From positions 1 through 35,475 of the forward strand of contig CALJHG010000014.1 of the NCBI GenBank assembly GCA_938075585.1: a DNA stretch of 35,475 bases. The letters run 5' to 3'. Of this stretch, positions 1 through 10,625 are shown piece by piece. Positions within the stretch are counted from its first letter, which is position 1. The number at the start of each line of letters is the position of its first letter. Under the pieces are notes generated by a model. The model saw nothing but the letters and a program-made list of their open reading frames with translations. It was not told where the DNA came from and did no database searches. The DNA is from an uncultured Gammaproteobacteria bacterium (GTDB lineage Bacteria; Pseudomonadota; Gammaproteobacteria; Ga0077536). The translations under genes were made by a program, and so were the position numbers.

Positions 1-308
1 AAAACTACTTGCTGGACCGGCGGCGCAAATTTAAACCGATGCTGGTAAACTAAAATAAGATAAGCGACTAAGGCAAAGCCTAAAGCGTGTTGCCCCAAGA
101 CTGCTCCCATAGAAATATCAAGAAGAAAGCCGACAAGCCACGCCGAAATCACGCTCATTTTTTCTGGCGAATTTGCACACCAATAGGTCAAAACGACCGC
201 CACCCATGGAATGCTTATGTCACCCAATACCGAAGGCAATGGCATCGCAACTAAAATGAAAGCTATTATAAAACTAACAATAATTGACATTCTTTGATTT
301 ATTCCCAC
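1..308 (-). CDS. mreD: Rod shape-determining protein MreD (3' end beyond window)
   Basis: About 102 codons are visible; the frame runs off the left edge, so the C-terminal third or so is missing. MreD is a small inner-membrane protein of the elongasome, which directs lateral-wall peptidoglycan synthesis with MreB and MreC. The visible part has hydrophobic segments near residues 7-25, 33-45 and 55-90, and the family signature region reading LDISMGAVLGQHALGF followed by a basic HRFKF turn. Third gene of mreBCD, only 6 nt after the mreC stop. I chose the GTG at 308, which has an AAGG about 4 nt upstream and gives the short polar N-terminus usual for the family. The in-frame ATG at 290 is the alternative. 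The family assignment is firm, the start less so. Confidence 0.88.
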   Translation of the reverse strand, partial: MGINQRMSIIVSFIIAFILVAMPLPSVLGDISIPWVAVVLTYWCANSPEKMSVISAWLVGFLLDISMGAVLGQHALGFALVAYLILVYQHRFKFAPPVQQVV

Positions 309-314
309 TATACC

Positions 315-1124
315 TTACTTCTCAGTTTCTCTGTTTAGCGGATTAGTAAAATTATTAGGCGTCACTAGAAGCACCTCTCGGATCCGACCGATCTTCGATG
401 CAGGTAAAACACGAACGTTTTGGTAGCCGGCGTCTTGTGCGGGTTCCACCGAACTCACTGAACCCACGGGATAGCCTTTCGGAAAAACATCACCCAAGCC
501 CGACGAAACAACTTTATCACCAACTCTCACATCGTCACTCGAGTTGAGAAACAACAATGATAATGTCTTATTTTCCCTCGATCCTTCTGCTATGGAGCGC
601 AAGCCGTTACGATCGATTATTACAGGGATAGAATGATTTCTATCCGTCGCTAGCAGGACGGTTGAAATGAAGCGACCTACATTAATAACTTGCCCCACTA
701 TTCCTTCGGCGTCAACGACTGGTTGCCCAACGAAGACACCAGAGTTAGATCCTTTGTCTAAAAAAACTACTTTAGAACTAGGATCATTCTTAACCTGAAG
801 TACATTAGCAACCTCAACGTCTCCTCCTAAATCTGACGATGATTGAAGCATGCCCCTGAGTCGGTTATTTTCTTTTCTAGCACTATCAAATCTCATCGCA
901 TCATAGGTCAGAAACCGGTTGGCGTCTGTCAGTCTTTTATTCTCTTGCAATAACTCTAACCGCCCCATCAAACCATATTTAACCCAAGCAGAGATTTGTT
1001 GTGGGTAATGAACTACGCTATAAATGGGCCTCATGAAATCATGGCCAATAGCTCTGAAGGTATTTAAATGATTACTGTTGTTATCAACATATATTAAAAG
1101 AAACGATAAGATCACGCATCCCAA
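315..1124 (-). CDS. mreC: Cell shape-determining protein MreC (start codon uncertain)
   Basis: MreC is a bitopic periplasmic protein that links cytoplasmic MreB to the PBP2/RodA wall-synthesis machinery. From the TTG at 1124 it has 269 aa: a short membrane segment (residues 1-13), a helical coiled-coil stretch (about 45-95) and the paired beta-barrel domain (about 100-262), with family motifs such as VFVGQPVVDAEGIVGQV and VVSSGLGDVFPKGYPVG. The TTG start cuts into the membrane helix and removes the usual basic cytoplasmic tail. Open reading continues upstream to a TAG at 1179-1181 and encodes KKIFRNSTAHSLRF, which fits that tail. No ATG, GTG or TTG lies in this extension. An ATC at 1167-1169 has AGG 8 nt upstream. 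The true start may therefore be non-canonical, giving about 284 aa. It lies between mreB and mreD in one operon. Confidence 0.9.
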   Translation of the reverse strand: MGCVILSFLLIYVDNNSNHLNTFRAIGHDFMRPIYSVVHYPQQISAWVKYGLMGRLELLQENKRLTDANRFLTYDAMRFDSARKENNRLRGMLQSSSDLGGDVEVANVLQVKNDPSSKVVFLDKGSNSGVFVGQPVVDAEGIVGQVINVGRFISTVLLATDRNHSIPVIIDRNGLRSIAEGSRENKTLSLLFLNSSDDVRVGDKVVSSGLGDVFPKGYPVGSVSSVEPAQDAGYQNVRVLPASKIGRIREVLLVTPNNFTNPLNRETEK

Positions 1125-1201
1125 AAATCTTAAACTGTGAGCCGTAGAATTTCTGAAAATCTTTTTGATAACGAGTACCTAAAACTATAAGAGCCACGAA
1201 G

Positions 1202-2254
<1,053 letters not shown>

Positions 2255-2392
2255 TTACCTTCTAAAACTTTCATAATTTTCAAGAGTAATTACCATCGAA
2301 TTTTTTATACAAAATTCAATACAGAGATAACGCCTACCCACATTTACTAGTATCATGTCCGGTGACAGTTCATTTAATTGTACAATGCCACA

Positions 2393-2422
2393 TTTATATA
2401 TTGAACACCAATAAAATATAAT
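2393..2422 (+). promoter_or_regulatory. Candidate sigma70 promoter of gatCAB
   Basis: A perfect -10 hexamer TATAAT lies at 2417-2422. A weak -35 (TTTATA, 2393-2398) stands 18 bp upstream. Initiation near 2429 would leave a leader of about 17 nt carrying the AAGGA ribosome binding site at 2436-2440, five bases before the gatC ATG. The -35 is poor and the region is AT-rich, so a chance match is possible. Confidence 0.4.
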
Positions 2423-2445
2423 GATAAAAAGCTTCAAGGAAAATT

Positions 2446-2733
2446 ATGTCAATCAGCTCTAAAAATGTAGAAGAAATGGCGCGGCTAGCAAGAATTAGTA
2501 TTAATAGCAAAGACATACCTTCTTACTGTGAACAACTATCAAAAATCCTTAACTTTATGAATGAGATGCAATCAATCGATACCGATACTATTGAGCCTCT
2601 GGCTCACCCGATAGAGGAAATCAACGCAACAAGGGCAGATGTCGTGACCGAAGCAGACACAAGACAGAATGCACATCAATACGCCAACCATATGCTTGAC
2701 AATTTTTATACCGTTCCCCAAGTGATCGATTAA
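2446..2733 (+). CDS. gatC: Asp/Glu-tRNA(Asn/Gln) amidotransferase subunit C
   Basis: Small 95-aa subunit that wraps around GatA and GatB and stabilises the GatCAB complex, which converts mischarged Glu-tRNA(Gln) and/or Asp-tRNA(Asn) to the correct amide form. Family features are the N-terminal helix [10 protein letters not shown] (residues 8-17), a second helix ending [11 protein letters not shown], and the conserved PLAHPIE...RADVV segment (about 51-67). The ATG at 2446 is preceded by AAGGA with 5-nt spacing. First gene of gatCAB, with gatA 4 nt downstream. E. coli lacks this gene, so the host uses the indirect route for at least one amide aminoacyl-tRNA. Which of the two cannot be told from this window. 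Confidence 0.95.
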   Translation: MSISSKNVEEMARLARISINSKDIPSYCEQLSKILNFMNEMQSIDTDTIEPLAHPIEEINATRADVVTEADTRQNAHQYANHMLDNFYTVPQVID

Positions 2734-2737
2734 CCTG

Positions 2738-4207
2738 ATGCATGATGTAATCCTCAGCACTGTATCAACACTGAAAGAAGGTTTGCTGTCCAAAAAATAT
2801 TCCAGTGTGGAGCTAACTACAGAATATCTTGACAGGATAGCAACAATCGACACCTCGACGAATAGCTTCATTACGGTATGTGAGGAAGAAGCACTGCGAC
2901 AAGCCGCCCGAGCGGACGAATTAATAAAGCAAGGAAAAGCTGGTGTCTTAACTGGAATACCCTACGCGAACAAAGATATATTCTGCACTAAAAATATTCG
3001 AACCACTTGTGGCTCTAAAATGCTAGACAACTTCATAGCACCATACAACGCGACAGTCGTCGAGAAATGTATGGATGCTGGAATGGTGATGTTAGGTAAA
3101 ACTAACATGGATGAATTTGCTATGGGCTCCTCTAACGAAACTAGCTATTATGGACGAGCGAATAATCCTTGGGATTTAACAAGGGTCAGTGGAGGTTCGT
3201 CTGGAGGTTCCGCTGCAGCGATCGCCGCAAGATTAGCGCCCCTAGCGACTGGCTCAGATACGGGTGGTTCGATCCGCCAGCCCTCTGCGTTCTGCGGTAT
3301 AAGTGGTTTAAAACCCACCTACGGTAGAGTCTCTCGCTACGGAATGATCGCATTCGGTTCTAGCCTCGATCAAGGGGGACCCATGGCACACTGTGTAGAG
3401 GATCTTGCGCTACTACTAAGTGTGATAGCTGGACATGATCATAAGGACTCGACGTCTAACAAAAGAGGCCCTGAAGATTTCAGCCGGCACCTTAATAAGT
3501 CTATCAAAAGCAAGGTTATTGGGATTCCTAAAGAATATTTTTCTAATAATTTAAATCCTGAGATACAAATCATAATAGACGAGGCCATAAAACATATCGA
3601 AAAATTAGGTGCAAAAATTAAAGATGTAAGTTTACCCTCAACTTCTTTAGTTGTTCCAACTTACTATGTATTAGCATCAGCGGAGTGTTCATCTAACATG
3701 TCGCGGTATGATGGAGTAAGATTCGGCCACAGATGTGAAGATCCCAATAGTATTGACGATTTATATGAGCGATCGCGAGCCGAAGGGTTTGGGGATGAAG
3801 TCAAGCGAAGAATACTTATGGGAACGTACGCCCTCTCTTCTGGATACTATGATGCCTACTACGAAAAAGCTCAAAAGATCCGTAGATTAGTCAAAAACGA
3901 CTATATCTCAGTGTTCAAGGATGTGGATTTTTTAATTGGACCGACCTGTCCGAGTATTGCATTCCATGCAGAGACGTTCGCGCACGATCCTGTACAGATG
4001 TATCTAAGCGACGTCTACACCGTATCTGCTAATCTTGCTGGTTTACCTTCGTTATCGTTACCCGCTGGATTTACGCAAGGTATGCCAGTTGGAATGCAAA
4101 TAACTGGAAACTATTTCAAGGAATCGGAGTTGCTATCTCTTGGACATGCTTATCAAACTAATACCGATTGGCATAACCGGTACACCACCGAAAAGTTAGG
4201 AAGATAA
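2738..4207 (+). CDS. gatA: Asp/Glu-tRNA(Asn/Gln) amidotransferase subunit A
   Basis: Amidase-signature glutaminase subunit (489 aa) that hydrolyses glutamine and channels ammonia to GatB. The Ser-cisSer-Lys catalytic triad is visible: Lys79 in PYANKDIFC, Ser154 in the GGSSGGSAA block, and Ser178 in DTGGSIRQP. These are the same numbers as in the structurally studied S. aureus enzyme. The full amidase signature runs from about residue 150 to 180, and the C-terminal part ([19 protein letters not shown]) is also conserved. The ATG at 2738 follows the gatC TAA by 4 nt and has no good Shine-Dalgarno, so translation is probably coupled to gatC. Confidence 0.97.
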   Translation: MHDVILSTVSTLKEGLLSKKYSSVELTTEYLDRIATIDTSTNSFITVCEEEALRQAARADELIKQGKAGVLTGIPYANKDIFCTKNIRTTCGSKMLDNFIAPYNATVVEKCMDAGMVMLGKTNMDEFAMGSSNETSYYGRANNPWDLTRVSGGSSGGSAAAIAARLAPLATGSDTGGSIRQPSAFCGISGLKPTYGRVSRYGMIAFGSSLDQGGPMAHCVEDLALLLSVIAGHDHKDSTSNKRGPEDFSRHLNKSIKSKVIGIPKEYFSNNLNPEIQIIIDEAIKHIEKLGAKIKDVSLPSTSLVVPTYYVLASAECSSNMSRYDGVRFGHRCEDPNSIDDLYERSRAEGFGDEVKRRILMGTYALSSGYYDAYYEKAQKIRRLVKNDYISVFKDVDFLIGPTCPSIAFHAETFAHDPVQMYLSDVYTVSANLAGLPSLSLPAGFTQGMPVGMQITGNYFKESELLSLGHAYQTNTDWHNRYTTEKLGR

Positions 4208-4211
4208 CAGT

Positions 4212-5645
4212 ATGTTGTGGGAAACTATTATTGGACTAGAAGTGCACGTACAGTTAGCAACTAAAAGTAAGATTTTCTCCGGTGCATCTACCTCCTATGG
4301 CTCCTCTGCAAATGAGCGCGCTTGTGCCGTAGACTTGGCACTACCCGGTACTCTTCCGGTCCTCAATGAACGAGTCGTAGAGCTAGCTATTGCATTGGGA
4401 CTGGCGATAGACGGTAATATAGCTTCATATTCAACATTCGCTCGAAAAAATTATTTCTACCCTGACTCTCCCAAGGGGTACCAAATCAGTCAATTTGAAG
4501 ATCCTATCGTGTCAAATGGGCGATTAAAAATAGTTGCTGAGAATGACCTAAAAATAATTAACATCACGCGGGCTCACTTGGAAGAAGATGCTGGAAAGTC
4601 AGTGCACGGCGAGTACACGGATGTGACTGCAATCGATTTTAATAGGGCAGGCACGCCGCTACTGGAAATTGTCTCCGAGCCTGAGCTAAAAAATGCTAAA
4701 GAAGCAGTGTCATATTTAAAAGAGCTTTACTACCTTGTAACGTCAATTGGTATATGCGACGGCAATATGCAGGAAGGGTCATTCCGCTGCGATGCTAATG
4801 TCTCTATCCGGGAGCAAGGTGCCGAGATGTTAGGTACTCGTACTGAAGTTAAAAATATTAATTCGTTCAAATACGTTGAGAGAGCTATAAATTTCGAGGT
4901 AGTTCGTCAACGAGAAATTCTGGAAAACGGAGGCAAAGTCAGTCAAGAAACTAGACTTTTTGACCCCGAAAAAAATGAAACTCGTGCCATGAGGACTAAA
5001 GAAGATGCCCACGATTATCGTTACTTCCCAGACCCAGACCTCCCGCCAATTTTAATTAATGAAGCACAAATCGATAAAGTACGCGCCACATTGCCTGAGC
5101 TACCCTGGGATAAACGCGCACGATATGTTGAAGAATACGATTTATCCCTTGACGAAGCCTCGATGCTTGCCAACGATTACTCTGTATCCAACTACTTTGA
5201 AAAGTGTCTAGGCGAAAGTACGCTGTCCCCCAAATTTGTAGCCCACTGGATCGTAGGAGGGTTATTTAGTTTACTAAACAAACATTCCACTACTATATCG
5301 TTCTCGCGAGTTAGCCCTGCGTCCCTAAACGAATTACTAGGAAAAATATTCCGGAAAGAAATTTCTGCTAATGCCGGAAAGCGAGTACTAGAAATTATGT
5401 GGGAAACCCTGAACGATGTAGACAAAATTATTGACGAAGAAGAATTAGTTCAAATCTCAGATGATTCAGTCCTCCAACAATCAGTAGATAAAATTGTGAA
5501 GGACTTTCCTCAACAAGTACAAGAGTACAAGGACGGCAAAGAAAAAATCCTAGGTTTTCTTGTAGGGCAAGTATTAAAGCAAACCCAAGGAAAGGCGAAC
5601 CCTGAGATTGTAAAAACTATGCTTGAGCGGATTTTAAAAGCCTAA
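4212..5645 (+). CDS. gatB: Asp/Glu-tRNA(Asn/Gln) amidotransferase subunit B
   Basis: tRNA-binding kinase subunit (477 aa) that phosphorylates the mischarged Glu/Asp on the tRNA and amidates it with ammonia from GatA. The N-terminal signature ETIIGLEVHVQL (residues 4-15), the DSPKGYQISQFEDP motif near 90, the DFNRAGTPLLEIVSEPE block near 142, and RSF-like RCDANVS near 195 are all present. The helical and YqeY-like tRNA-binding tail covers about residues 330-477 and ends in KANPEIVKTMLERIL. The ATG is 4 nt after the gatA stop, with AGGA about 10 nt upstream. The gene ends 3 bp from the converging rplQ stop, leaving no room for a terminator. Confidence 0.97.
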   Translation: MLWETIIGLEVHVQLATKSKIFSGASTSYGSSANERACAVDLALPGTLPVLNERVVELAIALGLAIDGNIASYSTFARKNYFYPDSPKGYQISQFEDPIVSNGRLKIVAENDLKIINITRAHLEEDAGKSVHGEYTDVTAIDFNRAGTPLLEIVSEPELKNAKEAVSYLKELYYLVTSIGICDGNMQEGSFRCDANVSIREQGAEMLGTRTEVKNINSFKYVERAINFEVVRQREILENGGKVSQETRLFDPEKNETRAMRTKEDAHDYRYFPDPDLPPILINEAQIDKVRATLPELPWDKRARYVEEYDLSLDEASMLANDYSVSNYFEKCLGESTLSPKFVAHWIVGGLFSLLNKHSTTISFSRVSPASLNELLGKIFRKEISANAGKRVLEIMWETLNDVDKIIDEEELVQISDDSVLQQSVDKIVKDFPQQVQEYKDGKEKILGFLVGQVLKQTQGKANPEIVKTMLERILKA

Positions 5646-5648
5646 AAA

Positions 5649-6038
5649 TTAATCAGACTCCAGATTTTCCTCATCAGTGCTTGGTCGATCGACAAGTTCA
5701 ACAATTGCCATCGGCGCACTATCTCCGGGACGAAAACCGCACTTCAGAATGCGCAAATAGCCACCCGGGCGGCTCTCGTATCTAGGCGCAAGTTCATTAA
5801 ACAATTTACCCACTATGTCTCGGTCTCTTAACCTGGAAAATGCAAGCCGTCTTTTAGCTACCGAGTCCATCTTAGCCAGGGTAATTAGCGGCTCAGCAGT
5901 CCTCCGAAGCTCTTTCGCCTTAGCTAGAGTCGTTCGGATAACCTCATGCCGAAAAAGCGAGGTTGCCATATTCCTGAACATCGCCTTCCTGTGCGAGCTA
6001 TTTCTATTCAGTTTCCGACCACTATTCATATGTCTCAT
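5649..6038 (-). CDS. rplQ: 50S ribosomal protein L17
   Basis: 129-aa protein of the large subunit exit-tunnel side (E. coli L17 has 127 aa). It opens with [20 protein letters not shown], the hallmark L17 N-terminus, followed by the KAKELRR and [19 protein letters not shown] segments. The last gene of the minus-strand cluster, 50 nt after rpoA. Upstream spacing to the only Shine-Dalgarno-like GAG is about 11 nt, so the site is weak. The acidic C-terminus ([11 protein letters not shown]) is a few residues longer than usual. It runs tail to tail with gatB. Confidence 0.97.
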   Translation of the reverse strand: MRHMNSGRKLNRNSSHRKAMFRNMATSLFRHEVIRTTLAKAKELRRTAEPLITLAKMDSVAKRRLAFSRLRDRDIVGKLFNELAPRYESRPGGYLRILKCGFRPGDSAPMAIVELVDRPSTDEENLESD

Positions 6039-6088
6039 TTTTGTAATCTCGCTTTTATAACTGAACTACTAAAAGTAACTTCCGCGTT

Positions 6089-7087
6089 CTAAGATTCTTC
6101 GTACAAGCCTGCTGGCGGCCAATTCTCTAACTGCGTACCCAACATTAAACCTCTGGACGCCAACACATCCTTGATTTCAGTAAGTGATTTTCGACCTAAA
6201 TTTGGGGTTTTTAGCAAGTCTACCTCTGCTCGCTGTATAAGATCTCCGATATAGTGAATACTTTCGGCTTTCAGACAGTTCGCGGAACGTACTGTTAATT
6301 CCAAATCATCTATAGATCTCAGTAATATTGGGTCAACCTTAACTTCCTCGACTTCTGGAGTCTCTTGTTCCTCTTCCTTAGTAAGATCAACAAAGACCGA
6401 CAGCTGCCCTCGCAATATGCTAGCAGCTTCTTTAACAGCTTCTTCAGGGTCTATTGTCCCGTTAGTTTCAATAGTAACAACTAGTTTATCAAGATCAGTC
6501 CGCGCCTCGACCCGTGACTGATCAACTTCGTAGCTACACCGCATAACAGGACTATAAGAAGCATCAAGCTTCAACGCCCCAACAGAAAAGCTATCTTCGG
6601 TCTCGTCTGAATTCTCTCTATCAGACGCAGGCTCATAACCCCGGCCTCTTTCAATAGTCAACGTCATATTAAGTCCACCATTATCACCTAAGGTAGCTAT
6701 GTGGTAGCCTTCGTCGACGACCTCGATATCGTGATCCAGTAATATATCACCTGCAGTCACTACCCCGGGGCCTTGCTTATTAATTGTCACTACCGCGTGA
6801 TCCTGTGCATGCATGTTTAATGCTAAGCCCTTCAGGTTCAGAAGTATTTCAGTAACGTCTTCGTGAACACCTTCAATCGTAGTGTATTCGTGAAGCACTG
6901 TATCAATTTGCACCTCCGTAACCGCACTACCAGGCATAGACGAGAGTAGTACCCGTCTCAAAGCATTACCTAAGGTATGCCCAAAGCCACGATTAAGTGG
7001 TTCAATCGTTATTTTTGATGTATTTAATCCAGTTTCCTGAACATTGGCTATTTGTGACTTTAAAAGTTCGTTCAAGGCTGACGCCAT
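6089..7087 (-). CDS. rpoA: RNA polymerase subunit alpha
   Basis: 332 aa, against 329 in E. coli. The N-terminal dimerisation domain (about 1-235) contains [21 protein letters not shown] (residues 33-53), which forms the dimer and beta-contact core. An acidic linker ([14 protein letters not shown], about 237-250) precedes the C-terminal domain (about 253-326). The UP-element DNA-contact residues are kept: Arg267 and Asn270 in VRSANC, and the NLGRKSLTE helix near 296. Alpha dimerises to nucleate core polymerase and receives activators through the C-terminal domain. It lies between rpsD and rplQ as in the classic alpha operon. Confidence 0.98.
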   Translation of the reverse strand: MASALNELLKSQIANVQETGLNTSKITIEPLNRGFGHTLGNALRRVLLSSMPGSAVTEVQIDTVLHEYTTIEGVHEDVTEILLNLKGLALNMHAQDHAVVTINKQGPGVVTAGDILLDHDIEVVDEGYHIATLGDNGGLNMTLTIERGRGYEPASDRENSDETEDSFSVGALKLDASYSPVMRCSYEVDQSRVEARTDLDKLVVTIETNGTIDPEEAVKEAASILRGQLSVFVDLTKEEEQETPEVEEVKVDPILLRSIDDLELTVRSANCLKAESIHYIGDLIQRAEVDLLKTPNLGRKSLTEIKDVLASRGLMLGTQLENWPPAGLYEES

Positions 7088-7111
7088 AGCGGAGTCTCCT
7101 AATATAAATAA

Positions 7112-7735
7112 TTACTTAGAATATAATTCAACAACTAGTGATTCGTTTATGTCCGAAGGTAAATCCTCACGCTCCGGCACGTTTTTGAAACAACCTTCCA
7201 TTTTTTTTGTATCAACTTCGACCCACTCCGGGAATCCTAACTGTTCCGCAACGGCTAGAGAATCTTGTACCCTAACCTGTGCACGTGATTTTTCTCTAAC
7301 GGAAACTACGTCGGAAGGCGCAACTTGGTAAGACGCAATATTCACAATATTTCCGTTAACAGCGATTGACTTATGGCTTACTAGCTGGCGCGATTCCGCC
7401 CGAGTACAACCAAATCCCATTCTGTAAACTACATTGTCTAGTCGTCTTTCTAGCAACTGCAGTAAGTTTTCTCCAGTTGCTCCTTTCTTGTGCGCGGCAC
7501 TTTTATAGTAATTTCTGAACTGTTTTTCTAAAACTCCATATATGATCCGTAGCTTTTGCTTTTCCCGCAGCTGTAATGCGTAATCAGACTGTCTGCGACC
7601 GCGCGCATCGCCATGTTGACCCGGCGGCTTTTCTAGCTGGCATTTGGTTTCAATAGGTCGCGTACGGCTCTTTAAACCCAAATCCACACCTTGCGATCTA
7701 CTTAATTTACATTTTGGACCTATATAGCGTGCCAT
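7112..7735 (-). CDS. rpsD: 30S ribosomal protein S4
   Basis: 207 aa, a primary 16S rRNA-binding protein that nucleates 30S assembly and helps decoding fidelity. It starts [13 protein letters not shown]. The S4 RNA-binding domain lies at about residues 95-155, with [20 protein letters not shown] near its beginning. The frame stays open for 30 codons upstream through the end of rpsK, but the family start at 7735 has AAGGGTG at a normal distance and only 4 nt separate it from the rpsK stop. In E. coli S4 represses its operon through a pseudoknot ahead of rpsM. No space for that structure exists here. Confidence 0.97.
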   Translation of the reverse strand: MARYIGPKCKLSRSQGVDLGLKSRTRPIETKCQLEKPPGQHGDARGRRQSDYALQLREKQKLRIIYGVLEKQFRNYYKSAAHKKGATGENLLQLLERRLDNVVYRMGFGCTRAESRQLVSHKSIAVNGNIVNIASYQVAPSDVVSVREKSRAQVRVQDSLAVAEQLGFPEWVEVDTKKMEGCFKNVPEREDLPSDINESLVVELYSK

Positions 7736-7739
7736 TCTT

Positions 7740-8126
7740 TTACACCCTTCGCTTTTTAGGAGGTCGACACCCATTGTGGGGAATCGGTGTGACATCCGTG
7801 ATATTTGTAATTCTAAAACCTGCATTATTCAAGGAACGCACGGCAGACTCTCTTCCCGGTCCTGGACCTTTGATGCAGACATCCAAGTTTTCCATCCCAA
7901 AATCATCTCTTACTGACTTTAGTCTCTCCGCTGCAACCTGCGCAGCAAACGGCGTGCTTTTACGAGATCCTCGAAAACCACTTCCACCCGCTGTCGCCCA
8001 TGCCAGTGCATTACCTTGACGATCCGTAATAGTGATAATTGTGTTATTAAAGGAAGCATGTACATGCGCGATACCATCTAACACAGTTCTCTTACCTTTC
8101 TTTTTTGTCGCTGGAGTAGTAGCCAT
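7740..8126 (-). CDS. rpsK: 30S ribosomal protein S11
   Basis: 128 aa (E. coli 129). It begins [18 protein letters not shown] and carries [19 protein letters not shown] (residues 20-38) and the C-terminal [18 protein letters not shown], diagnostic of S11, which lies on the 30S platform and contacts mRNA near the Shine-Dalgarno helix. The frame extends 38 codons further upstream into rpsM, but that extension does not resemble any S11, so the ATG at 8126 is taken. Its last codons supply the ribosome binding site of rpsD. Confidence 0.97.
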   Translation of the reverse strand: MATTPATKKKGKRTVLDGIAHVHASFNNTIITITDRQGNALAWATAGGSGFRGSRKSTPFAAQVAAERLKSVRDDFGMENLDVCIKGPGPGRESAVRSLNNAGFRITNITDVTPIPHNGCRPPKKRRV

Positions 8127-8145
8127 TTCAGTCTCTTCCCTAATT

Positions 8146-8502
8146 TTATCGCTTAAGCGCGCGCTTTGGACCTTTCCTAGTACGCGCATTTGTTTGGGTC
8201 TGTTGTCCTCTAACAGGTAATCCACGCCTGTGCCGAACACCTCGGTAACAACCTAAGTCCATCAGTCGTTTTATACTCATATTAACGTTTCGTCGTAGAT
8301 CGCCTTCGACGTCAAATTTTCCAATTTCGTTACGAACTGAGTCTAATTGCCCCTCTGTTAAATCTTTCACGATTGAATTCCGTTCAATTCCGGCTGCGTC
8401 GCAGATCGACTCTGCACGAGTTCTACCAATACCGAAGATTGACCTGACCGCAACAACTAAATGTTTACGATCGGGAATATTTACACCTGCAACACGAGCC
8501 AT
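8146..8502 (-). CDS. rpsM: 30S ribosomal protein S13
   Basis: 118 aa, the usual size. S13 sits in the head of the 30S subunit and bridges to the 50S subunit and P-site tRNA. It starts [19 protein letters not shown], has the helix-hairpin-helix region [16 protein letters not shown] (about 24-40), and ends in the basic tail [19 protein letters not shown]. First gene of the alpha group. Only 33 nt separate it from rpmJ. Confidence 0.97.
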   Translation of the reverse strand: MARVAGVNIPDRKHLVVAVRSIFGIGRTRAESICDAAGIERNSIVKDLTEGQLDSVRNEIGKFDVEGDLRRNVNMSIKRLMDLGCYRGVRHRRGLPVRGQQTQTNARTRKGPKRALKR

Positions 8503-8535
8503 AGTTTTTCTCTCTCAAATACCCTATTAAGTTTA

Positions 8536-8649
8536 CTAACCTTGGCGTTGTTTATGACGAGGGTTCTTACAAATAACTCGAACCGATCCCTTTCGTCTAA
8601 TCACACGACAATTTCTACAAATTCTTTTCACCGACGCCTGTACTTTCAT
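8536..8649 (-). CDS. rpmJ: 50S ribosomal protein L36
   Basis: A 37-codon gene. I read the protein as starting [19 protein letters not shown] and ending [12 protein letters not shown]. The zinc ribbon ligands Cys11, Cys14, Cys27 and His32 are all present, so this is the zinc-binding L36 form. The ATG at 8649 has GGAG 8 nt upstream. It lies between secY and rpsM, the normal end of the spc group. L36 stabilises the 23S rRNA core near the factor-binding region. Confidence 0.97.
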   Translation of the reverse strand: MKVQASVKRICRNCRVIRRKGSVRVICKNPRHKQRQG

Positions 8650-8673
8650 TCTAAAACTCCATGATCACACTAA

Positions 8674-9996
8674 TTACCGGCGACCAATTCCCTTCAAGTT
8701 AGCCTTTTTCATCAAGCCATCATACTGATGTGACACCAAGTGCGACTGTACTTGAGACATAAAATCCATTACTACCACAACAATTATCAGAAGTGACGTG
8801 CCTCCAAAATAGAATGGCACATTCAGCTGTAAGATCAAAAATTCCGGTAGTAAGCACACTCCAGTTATATAAATTGCACCGACAACGGTAAGCCTACTCA
8901 TTACATCATCAATATACCGCGCGGTCTGATCGCCAGGTCTAATTCCAGGTATAAATGCGCCCGATTTTTTTAAATTATCCGCCATTTCCCTAGGATTAAA
9001 AACCAAAGCGGTATAAAAAAAACAGAAAAATATGATGGCGGCCGCGTAACACAATACATATAACGGCTGTCCTGGTGACAACGTGGTACTCAAGTCCTGT
9101 AACCAGCCCATTCCTTCCGCATTCCCAAACCAGCCAGCTATAGTAGCAGGAAATAGAATAATACTCGACGCGAAAATAGGAGGTATTACGCCAGCCATAT
9201 TAAGTTTTAGGGGTAAATTGCTTGACTGCCCTCCATAAACTTGTCCTCCCCGCTGCTGCTTAGCGTAATTAACGGTAATTCTTCTTTGAGCTCTTTCGAC
9301 ATAAACAACGAACCCTGTTACTGCAACAGCTAAAAGCAAGAGTAACAAAACAAGTATTATTGATAACTCTCCCGTCCTAGAAAGTTCTAATGTCCCTGCC
9401 ACAGCCGCCGGCAACCCAGCGACTATACCGGCAAATATAATCATCGAGATACCATTACCTATTCCACGTTCAGTTACTTGTTCTCCCAGCCACATTAAAA
9501 ACAAGGTCCCCGAAACTAAAGTCGAAACACACGTGATCTTAAATGCCAAACCTGGGGTTATGACTAGCTGAAGACCCGCCGCGGTCTGTTGTTCTAGCAT
9601 AATCGCAACTCCGATGGACTGAAACAGGCACAGTACTACGGTAAAGTACCGAGTGATTTGATTAATTTTCCTTCTTCCTGATTCACCTTCTTTCTTCAAC
9701 TGCTCTAACTTGGGATGCACAACCGTTAGTAGTTGCATAATAATAGACGCTGATATGTATGGCATGATACCCAACGCAACCACTGAAAACCTCTCAAGAG
9801 CGCCGCCGGAGAACATATTAAACATGTCTAATATCGATCCCCGCTGTTGCTCAAAAAGAGCGTTTAACGCCACAGGATTTATTCCGGGAACCGGTATGTG
9901 CGTGCAAATCCTAAAAACCAACAATGCTCCTAACAGAAAGAAGATCCTCTGCCGAAGTTCGGTCATCTTTCCAAGTTGATTAGCCGTAGTTGCCAC
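8674..9996 (-). CDS. secY: Protein translocase subunit SecY
   Basis: 440 aa with ten predictable membrane helices. It forms the protein-conducting channel in the inner membrane together with SecE (also in this window) and SecG. The N-terminal part contains [20 protein letters not shown] (about 18-37) and [21 protein letters not shown], the plug-domain region. The cytoplasmic loop with [33 protein letters not shown] (near residue 325) is the conserved SecA/ribosome-contact segment. It starts with GTG at 9996, one base after the rplO stop, with GGA 6 nt upstream inside rplO. Tight coupling with rplO is expected. Confidence 0.97.
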   Translation of the reverse strand: MATTANQLGKMTELRQRIFFLLGALLVFRICTHIPVPGINPVALNALFEQQRGSILDMFNMFSGGALERFSVVALGIMPYISASIIMQLLTVVHPKLEQLKKEGESGRRKINQITRYFTVVLCLFQSIGVAIMLEQQTAAGLQLVITPGLAFKITCVSTLVSGTLFLMWLGEQVTERGIGNGISMIIFAGIVAGLPAAVAGTLELSRTGELSIILVLLLLLLAVAVTGFVVYVERAQRRITVNYAKQQRGGQVYGGQSSNLPLKLNMAGVIPPIFASSIILFPATIAGWFGNAEGMGWLQDLSTTLSPGQPLYVLCYAAAIIFFCFFYTALVFNPREMADNLKKSGAFIPGIRPGDQTARYIDDVMSRLTVVGAIYITGVCLLPEFLILQLNVPFYFGGTSLLIIVVVVMDFMSQVQSHLVSHQYDGLMKKANLKGIGRR

Positions 9997-9997
9997 T

Positions 9998-10432
9998 TTA
10001 TTCCGCCACTTCCCCGCCAGCCGCCTCTATCTTCGCCCGAGCGCCCTTCGTAACCAACAAGCCTTGTAATTTGACTGGCCGGTTAACATCACCAGAATCT
10101 ATGATTTTTACTTTGGTCACGTCATGAGCTACGAGGCCAGCGGCCCGTAAATGTAATAGATCTATGTTGTCAACACCCATCGAGTCTATTTCGTGCAGCC
10201 GAACTTCATCGCTGTAGCGTGCAGCACGCGAATGAAATCCGAATTTAGGGAGCCGTCTTTGTAGAGGCATCTGTCCGCCCTCAAACCCAACCTTGTGATA
10301 ACCACCAGAACGAGACTTTTGGCCTTTATGACCTCGGCCACCAGTTTTACCGAGACCGGAGCCGCCACCACGGCCAACCCTCTTCCTCGACTTTTTAGAA
10401 CCATACGCTGGTTTCAGGCTATTCAACTCCAC
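9998..10432 (-). CDS. rplO: 50S ribosomal protein L15
   Basis: 144 aa, matching E. coli L15. The glycine- and basic-rich N-terminus ([20 protein letters not shown], about residues 13-32) threads into 23S rRNA, followed by [17 protein letters not shown]. The start is GTG at 10432, supported by a strong GGAGGAG 9 nt upstream. It follows rpmD by 3 nt and precedes secY by 1 nt. Confidence 0.97.
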   Translation of the reverse strand: MELNSLKPAYGSKKSRKRVGRGGGSGLGKTGGRGHKGQKSRSGGYHKVGFEGGQMPLQRRLPKFGFHSRAARYSDEVRLHEIDSMGVDNIDLLHLRAAGLVAHDVTKVKIIDSGDVNRPVKLQGLLVTKGARAKIEAAGGEVAE

Positions 10433-10435
10433 GAC

Positions 10436-10621
10436 CTAGATCTCCTCCACTTTAAGCATATAGTTAATTTTATTCACCATGCCTCGATTCTCAACCGTAT
10501 CAATTACTTCGACATTTTGTCTGATTCGCGTCAAGCCCAAACCACGGGCGCACTCCTTGTGCTTCAGTAACCGTCCGTTAAGACTTTTTATAAGTGTCAC
10601 ACTCAATTTTTTTGTAGCCAC
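10436..10621 (-). CDS. rpmD: 50S ribosomal protein L30
   Basis: 61 aa, the normal size for this small large-subunit protein. The family motif [20 protein letters not shown] (residues 23-42) is followed by [18 protein letters not shown]. It starts with GTG at 10621, with GAGG 8 nt upstream formed by the end of rpsE, 4 nt after the rpsE stop. Part of the compact rpsE-rpmD-rplO-secY run. Confidence 0.96.
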   Translation of the reverse strand: MATKKLSVTLIKSLNGRLLKHKECARGLGLTRIRQNVEVIDTVENRGMVNKINYMLKVEEI

Positions 10622-10625
10622 AAAA

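Noticed and set aside
2255-2437. A 60-codon open frame on the minus strand between mreB and gatC
   Set aside because: It begins with TTG, lacks a good ribosome binding site, covers the divergent promoter region and has a composition unlike a soluble or membrane protein of known type.
5683-5699. Near-palindrome around GTCGATCGAC close to the rplQ end as a gatB terminator
   Set aside because: The loop would be too small, no T-run follows on either strand and the bases encode conserved L17 residues.
7736-7825. Longer version of rpsD starting inside rpsK
   Set aside because: The extra 30 residues do not resemble S4 and a correctly spaced ribosome binding site marks the ATG at 7735.
8127-8240. 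Longer version of rpsK starting inside rpsM
   Set aside because: The extra 38 residues are not conserved in S11; the family start is at 8126.
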